Shown here piece by piece: positions 21,489 to 24,515 of a DNA stretch of 24,515 bases. Source of the stretch: JABHIB01 sp964497715 (lineage in GTDB: Archaea > Nanobdellota > Nanobdellia > SCGC-AAA011-G17 > PNOQ01); the NCBI GenBank assembly GCA_964497715.1, contig CAZCDH010000009.1, forward strand, positions 1 through 24,515, in the 5' to 3' direction. Position 1 is the first letter of the stretch. Each line of letters opens with the position of its first letter. The position numbers and the translations under genes are program-made. The notes below the pieces were generated by a model that saw nothing but the letters and a program-made list of their open reading frames with translations, was not told the DNA's origin and did no database searches.

Positions 21489-22775
21489 ATGGCAAAAGAA
21501 AAACCACATATTAACGTAGTTTTTGTAGGTCACGTAGATCACGGAAAGTCTACCACAGTTGGAAGACTTTTATTTGATTCTGGTAATGTTGACGAACAAG
21601 CTATGAGAAGACTTAAACAAAAAGCAGAGGAGCTTGGAAAGGGCGGATTTGAATTTGCTTTTGTTATGGATAACTTGAAAGAAGAGCAAGAAAGAGGAGT
21701 TACAATTGACTTATCACATAAAAAGTTCATTACTCCTAAATACGAATATACAATTATTGATGCACCTGGACACAAGGATTTCATTAAAAACATGATTACT
21801 GGTGCTAGTCAAGCTGATGTAGGTGTACTTTGTGTTTCTGCAACTGACGGTGTTATGGAGCAAACTAAAGAACATTTATTCTTATGTAAAACTCTTGGAG
21901 TAAACCAACTAGCTATCGCTATAAATAAGATGGATGCTGTTGAGTATGCTGAAGATAAATACAATGCTACTAAAGAACAAGTTTCAACACTATTGAAGAG
22001 TGTTGGATACAATCCTGATGAGATATCATTTATCCCTATAAGTGCATTACAGGGTGACAATGTTGCTAAAAAATCAGAAAATATGGACTGGTACAAGGGA
22101 CCTCTTTTAATAGAACAATTAGATTTATTCAAAGAGCCTGAAAAACCAACAAACTTGCCTTTGAGACTTCCTTTACAAGACGTTTACAACATTCCAGGTA
22201 TTGGAGTTGTTCCTGTAGGTAGAGTAGAAACAGGTATTATGAAAGTTGGACAGAAGGTTATAGTCGTACCAGCAAGAGATGGAAAAGGTGTTACTGGAGA
22301 AGTTAAAACTATCGAGATGCATCACGAGCAAGTACAAGAAGCTATCCCTGGAGACAATATCGGATTTAGTGTAAGAGGAATTGGTAAAAAAGATATTGCA
22401 AGAGGAGATGTTCTTGGAGCTGCAGACAGCCCACCTAGTCTTGCTGAGGAATTCACTGCACAAATAATTGTATTGAATCACCCATCTGTATTGACTAAAG
22501 GATACACTCCGGTATTCCATATACATACATCACAAGTAGCATGCCAAATAACTGAATTAGTTAAGAAAATGGATCCTGTTACTGGAGATGTTGTTGAAGA
22601 AAACCCAGACGTTCTAAAAAATGGAGACGCAGCAATTGTTAAGATAAGACCAACAAAGCCTTTGGTTATCGAAAAACAATCCGAAATTCCACACATGGCA
22701 AGATTCGCTATAAGGGATGCAGGAAAGACAGTTGCAGCAGGAATGTGCATCGACTTAGTAAAGAAGCAGGCTTAA
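21489..22775 (+). CDS. tuf: Translation elongation factor 1-alpha (aEF1A)
   Basis: The 428-residue GTPase delivers aminoacyl-tRNA to the ribosome. The GTP-binding motifs are complete: GHVDHGKS (14-21), DAPGH (91-95) and NKMD (146-149). The long insert with GGFEFAFVMDNLKEEQERGV in switch I is the archaeal/eukaryotic type, not bacterial EF-Tu. Domains 2 and 3 follow (LPLRLPLQDVYNIPGIGVVP, and PVFHIHTSQVACQI). Length is normal. It is followed by a T-tract and then by the uS10 gene with its own TATA box, the usual archaeal neighbour order. Codon use looks more regulated (more C-ending codons) than in accessory genes, as expected for strong expression. Confidence 0.97.
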   Translation: MAKEKPHINVVFVGHVDHGKSTTVGRLLFDSGNVDEQAMRRLKQKAEELGKGGFEFAFVMDNLKEEQERGVTIDLSHKKFITPKYEYTIIDAPGHKDFIKNMITGASQADVGVLCVSATDGVMEQTKEHLFLCKTLGVNQLAIAINKMDAVEYAEDKYNATKEQVSTLLKSVGYNPDEISFIPISALQGDNVAKKSENMDWYKGPLLIEQLDLFKEPEKPTNLPLRLPLQDVYNIPGIGVVPVGRVETGIMKVGQKVIVVPARDGKGVTGEVKTIEMHHEQVQEAIPGDNIGFSVRGIGKKDIARGDVLGAADSPPSLAEEFTAQIIVLNHPSVLTKGYTPVFHIHTSQVACQITELVKKMDPVTGDVVEENPDVLKNGDAAIVKIRPTKPLVIEKQSEIPHMARFAIRDAGKTVAAGMCIDLVKKQA

Positions 22776-22786
22776 ATGCCTCTTCC

Positions 22787-22802
22787 TTTTTTTATTTTTT
22801 TT
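22787..22802 (+). terminator. T-tract terminator after EF-1alpha gene
   Basis: A run of T with single A interruptions begins 11 bp after the stop codon, in the form expected for archaeal hairpin-less termination. A separate promoter for uS10 follows immediately. Confidence 0.55.
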
Positions 22803-22817
22803 ATTAAAAACAATAAG

Positions 22818-22827
22818 TTTTATAAAT
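22818..22827 (+). promoter_or_regulatory. TATA box for the uS10 gene
   Basis: TTTTATAAAT is centred 28 nt before the ATG at 22851, so the mRNA is probably leaderless. Confidence 0.55.
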
Positions 22828-22850
22828 GACTCTTAACTGGTTCTAACAAA

Positions 22851-23159
22851 ATGCAAAGAGCAAAAATCAATCTGTCAAGCACAGATATCGGAAAGCTGAA
22901 TAAAGTATGTGATTCTATTAAAGAGATAGCTGAAAAAACAAAAGTAGAGATTCATGGGCCTATTCCATTACCAACAAAAAGGATGAAGCTTACTACTAGA
23001 AAAAGTCCTGATGGTGAAGGTAAAGCTTCATTCGATAATTTCGAAATGAGAATACATAAAAGATTGATTGAGCTTGGTGTTGATCAAAGAGCATTAAGAT
23101 TAATTTTAAGAGTTCAGTTACCTGAAGGTATTAACATCGAGATCGAAGTACTAGATTAA
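22851..23159 (+). CDS. rps10: Small ribosomal subunit protein uS10
   Basis: The 102-residue protein is a complete archaeal-type S10: MQRAKINLSSTDIGKLNKVC, IHGPIPLPTKRMKLTTRKSP (the RNA-binding loop), FEMRIHKRLIELGVDQRALR, and a final IEIEVLD strand. It belongs to the 30S head. Its position after EF-1alpha is the classic archaeal arrangement. A UPF0316-like gene follows 28 bp downstream with a Shine-Dalgarno, so the two are likely co-transcribed. Confidence 0.96.
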   Translation: MQRAKINLSSTDIGKLNKVCDSIKEIAEKTKVEIHGPIPLPTKRMKLTTRKSPDGEGKASFDNFEMRIHKRLIELGVDQRALRLILRVQLPEGINIEIEVLD

Positions 23160-23187
23160 TTGTTTAATCTTTTGAGGTAATATTAAA

Positions 23188-23700
23188 ATGATACTAAATT
23201 TATTATTTATGTTTGGAGCTGCAATCTTAATTAAGATTCTTAATACTTTTTCTAAACTTAGTGAGATAAGAGGGAATAGAAAGCTTGCAGTTATTTTCTT
23301 AGGAATAGATTCATTCATATTTTTATCAGTCTTCAAAAAAGTTATGACAGACACTTCTAGTATCTTTGTAATAGCTATGCTTAGTATGGGATTCATGGTA
23401 GGATACCTTCTAGGTGGAAAACTTGAAGAGTATGTAGCATTAGGTAATATTGCTGCAACAATTAAAGTTGCTAAAACTGATTCTAAAGTGTTGTTTAAGA
23501 GATTAAATGATGCAGGATTTATTTTTACTAGATCTAAGAGAGTATACACTCACACTGGAATTGCAGTTAAGATTTATCATGGAATTTTATTTAGAAAAGA
23601 ATTATCTAAACTGAAAAAATGTTTGAAAGGTCTTGATCACATTACATATACAGAAGCAGTTAGCGGAGTATTTGGTAAAAAACTTGTTCGGGCTAAATAG
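23188..23700 (+). CDS. UPF0316/DUF2179-like membrane protein
   Basis: The 170-residue protein has three hydrophobic segments in the first 80 residues, including KLSEIRGNRKLAVIFLGIDS and MGFMVGYLLGGKLEEYVALG, which match the DUF5698/UPF0316 N-terminal domain. A soluble C-terminal domain of about 85 residues (VLFKRLNDAGFIFTRS, ELSKLKKCLKGLDHITYTEA) matches the DUF2179 sensor-like fold. Function of the family is unknown. GAGGT at 23174-23178 is the Shine-Dalgarno, which together with the 28-bp spacing suggests co-transcription with the uS10 gene. It ends 2 bp from the stop of the convergent lipoprotein gene. Confidence 0.75.
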   Translation: MILNLLFMFGAAILIKILNTFSKLSEIRGNRKLAVIFLGIDSFIFLSVFKKVMTDTSSIFVIAMLSMGFMVGYLLGGKLEEYVALGNIAATIKVAKTDSKVLFKRLNDAGFIFTRSKRVYTHTGIAVKIYHGILFRKELSKLKKCLKGLDHITYTEAVSGVFGKKLVRAK

Positions 23701-23702
23701 TT

Positions 23703-24398
23703 TTATTCTATATATTTTCTAGAAACCTTTAAGTTGTCTAAAAATATTAAACTGTATTCTGAAGAATGTTCTTCACTTACTTCAAATCCAAATCGCAGAT
23801 ATACATATTTATCTTGCCATCCAGATATATCTAAAATTAATTTTTCGGCTGAACTAGGGCTCGGATCTCCACCACTTATATTACCAGTATGTTCATTGTA
23901 TAAAGTTGACCAAACATTTTGATCTTCCGATATTGATATTGAAAGAAAATCTCCCCATTCTTCATGTATGTTTCCATCATGTTCATATCCGTATGCATCT
24001 AATTCTAATTCTAATTTATCTTCTATATCGCTTTGTAATTGTTGTAAATATATTGGATTTGATGTTGTAATTGAAGAAAACCCATTTTCAGTCATTATTC
24101 CATCATTTTGACAATAACTTAACCAATCAGCAAATGGGTGATAACCATAAGTATTTCCATCTTCAAATATTGATCCTGCATATTCTGCAATGCCTATGAA
24201 ACCATTTGGATCATTTATATTCCAATTATTAAGATTATAGTTAAAATTTTCTGTAAATATTATTGATTCTTGCCATTGATTATTTCCTGGAGAAGTTATA
24301 GTAGTAGTTTCACATCCAGTATTTGCAAGTATTGCTGCGGAAAGTATTCCTGCTTTCAATACATTCTTTGTTTTTTTGATTATATTCTCTAATGCCAT
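23703..24398 (-). CDS. Exported lipoprotein with a beta-sandwich domain
   Basis: The 231-residue protein has a lipoprotein signal (LKAGILSAAILANTGC, lipobox ANTGC with Cys29 as anchor). The mature part opens with WQESIIFTENFNYNLNNWNI and ends with KLILDISGWQDKYVYLRFGF and SLIFLDNLKVSRK, the pattern of a MAM/jelly-roll (carbohydrate-binding-like) domain, as found in secreted peptidases and surface proteins. No catalytic motif is seen, so it is probably a surface-binding protein. A TATA element TTATAA (24421-24426) lies 25 nt upstream, making it leaderless. The domain family is inferred from pattern only. Confidence 0.6.
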   Translation of the reverse strand: MALENIIKKTKNVLKAGILSAAILANTGCETTTITSPGNNQWQESIIFTENFNYNLNNWNINDPNGFIGIAEYAGSIFEDGNTYGYHPFADWLSYCQNDGIMTENGFSSITTSNPIYLQQLQSDIEDKLELELDAYGYEHDGNIHEEWGDFLSISISEDQNVWSTLYNEHTGNISGGDPSPSSAEKLILDISGWQDKYVYLRFGFEVSEEHSSEYSLIFLDNLKVSRKYIE

Positions 24399-24487
24399 AT
24401 TTTTTTGAATTTGAAAAGGATTATAAACCTTTCTAATGGGCTAGTTTTGATAAAATAGGCTAAATACTATAAAAAATCTTGGTAAAT

Positions 24488-24515
24488 ATGATCCTGAAAT
24501 TTGGGAAAAAATTAG
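24488..24515 (+). CDS. Possible 5' end of a gene cut by the window edge
   Basis: An ATG at 24488 opens a frame (MILKFGKKL) that runs off the end of the window. AT-rich TATA-like sequence (TAAATACTATAAAAAA) lies 12-27 nt upstream. It is divergent from the lipoprotein gene, as other promoters here are. Nine codons are too few to identify. Confidence 0.3.

Noticed and set aside
1..24515. CRISPR array, insertion sequence, tRNA or rRNA gene
   Set aside because: No spaced direct repeats, transposase, terminal inverted repeats or tRNA-like sequence were seen; the only clear tandem repeat is coding.

Overview
The window is about 24.5 kb of AT-rich DNA from an archaeon, most likely a DPANN lineage of the Pacearchaeota/Woesearchaeota type. 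The archaeal calls rest on an EF-1alpha-type elongation factor followed by ribosomal protein uS10, a class III (type IV pilin) signal peptide, and TATA boxes about 24-28 nt upstream of start codons with no room for a leader. The DPANN placement is inference from tight packing, many small exported proteins, and bacterial-type LeuRS, dephospho-CoA kinase and FabH beside archaeal information genes.

Region 1 (1-2.5 kb) reads as a graspetide-like RiPP locus: a 72-residue precursor candidate with its own promoter and Shine-Dalgarno, an MvdC/MvdD-like ATP-grasp ligase, and a translationally coupled ChaN/Tiki/erythromycin-esterase-superfamily protein. A small zinc-ribbon gene follows. Region 2 (2.5-6.8 kb) is for the cell surface: a short exported Rhs-core protein with a variable C-terminus, a convergent membrane-anchored HExxH protein, and an 866-residue pilin-anchored LamG protein ending in a poly-gamma-glutamate-hydrolase-like zinc domain. 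Region 3 (6.8-8.7 kb) is a second RiPP-type locus: a 65-residue peptide with a Cys/Asp-rich tail, a convergent C39-like cysteine peptidase and a radical SAM/SPASM enzyme.

Region 4 (8.7-15.8 kb) mixes a GIY-YIG protein, a CNNM/CorC transporter, a Nudix hydrolase, a PmtA-like methyltransferase, several exported proteins or lipoproteins (one interrupted by an in-frame TAA), and a second Rhs-core protein. The second Rhs protein has a stalk built from a perfect 120-bp tandem repeat in which every Asn is an N-glycosylation sequon, and its C-terminus looks like a clan CD (caspase/C80-like) domain. Region 5 (15.8-23.7 kb) is mainly housekeeping: CoaE, a GNAT acetyltransferase, adenylate kinase, KAS III, LeuRS, EF-1alpha, uS10 and a UPF0316-like membrane protein. 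The window closes with an exported lipoprotein.

Taken together, the first 16 kb looks like an arsenal for contact with other cells: two different peptide-modification systems, two Rhs-type proteins sharing a core but not a C-terminus, and a surface-anchored polymer hydrolase. No dedicated peptide exporter is visible. No tRNA, rRNA, CRISPR array or insertion sequence was recognised, and no gap between genes exceeds 300 bp.
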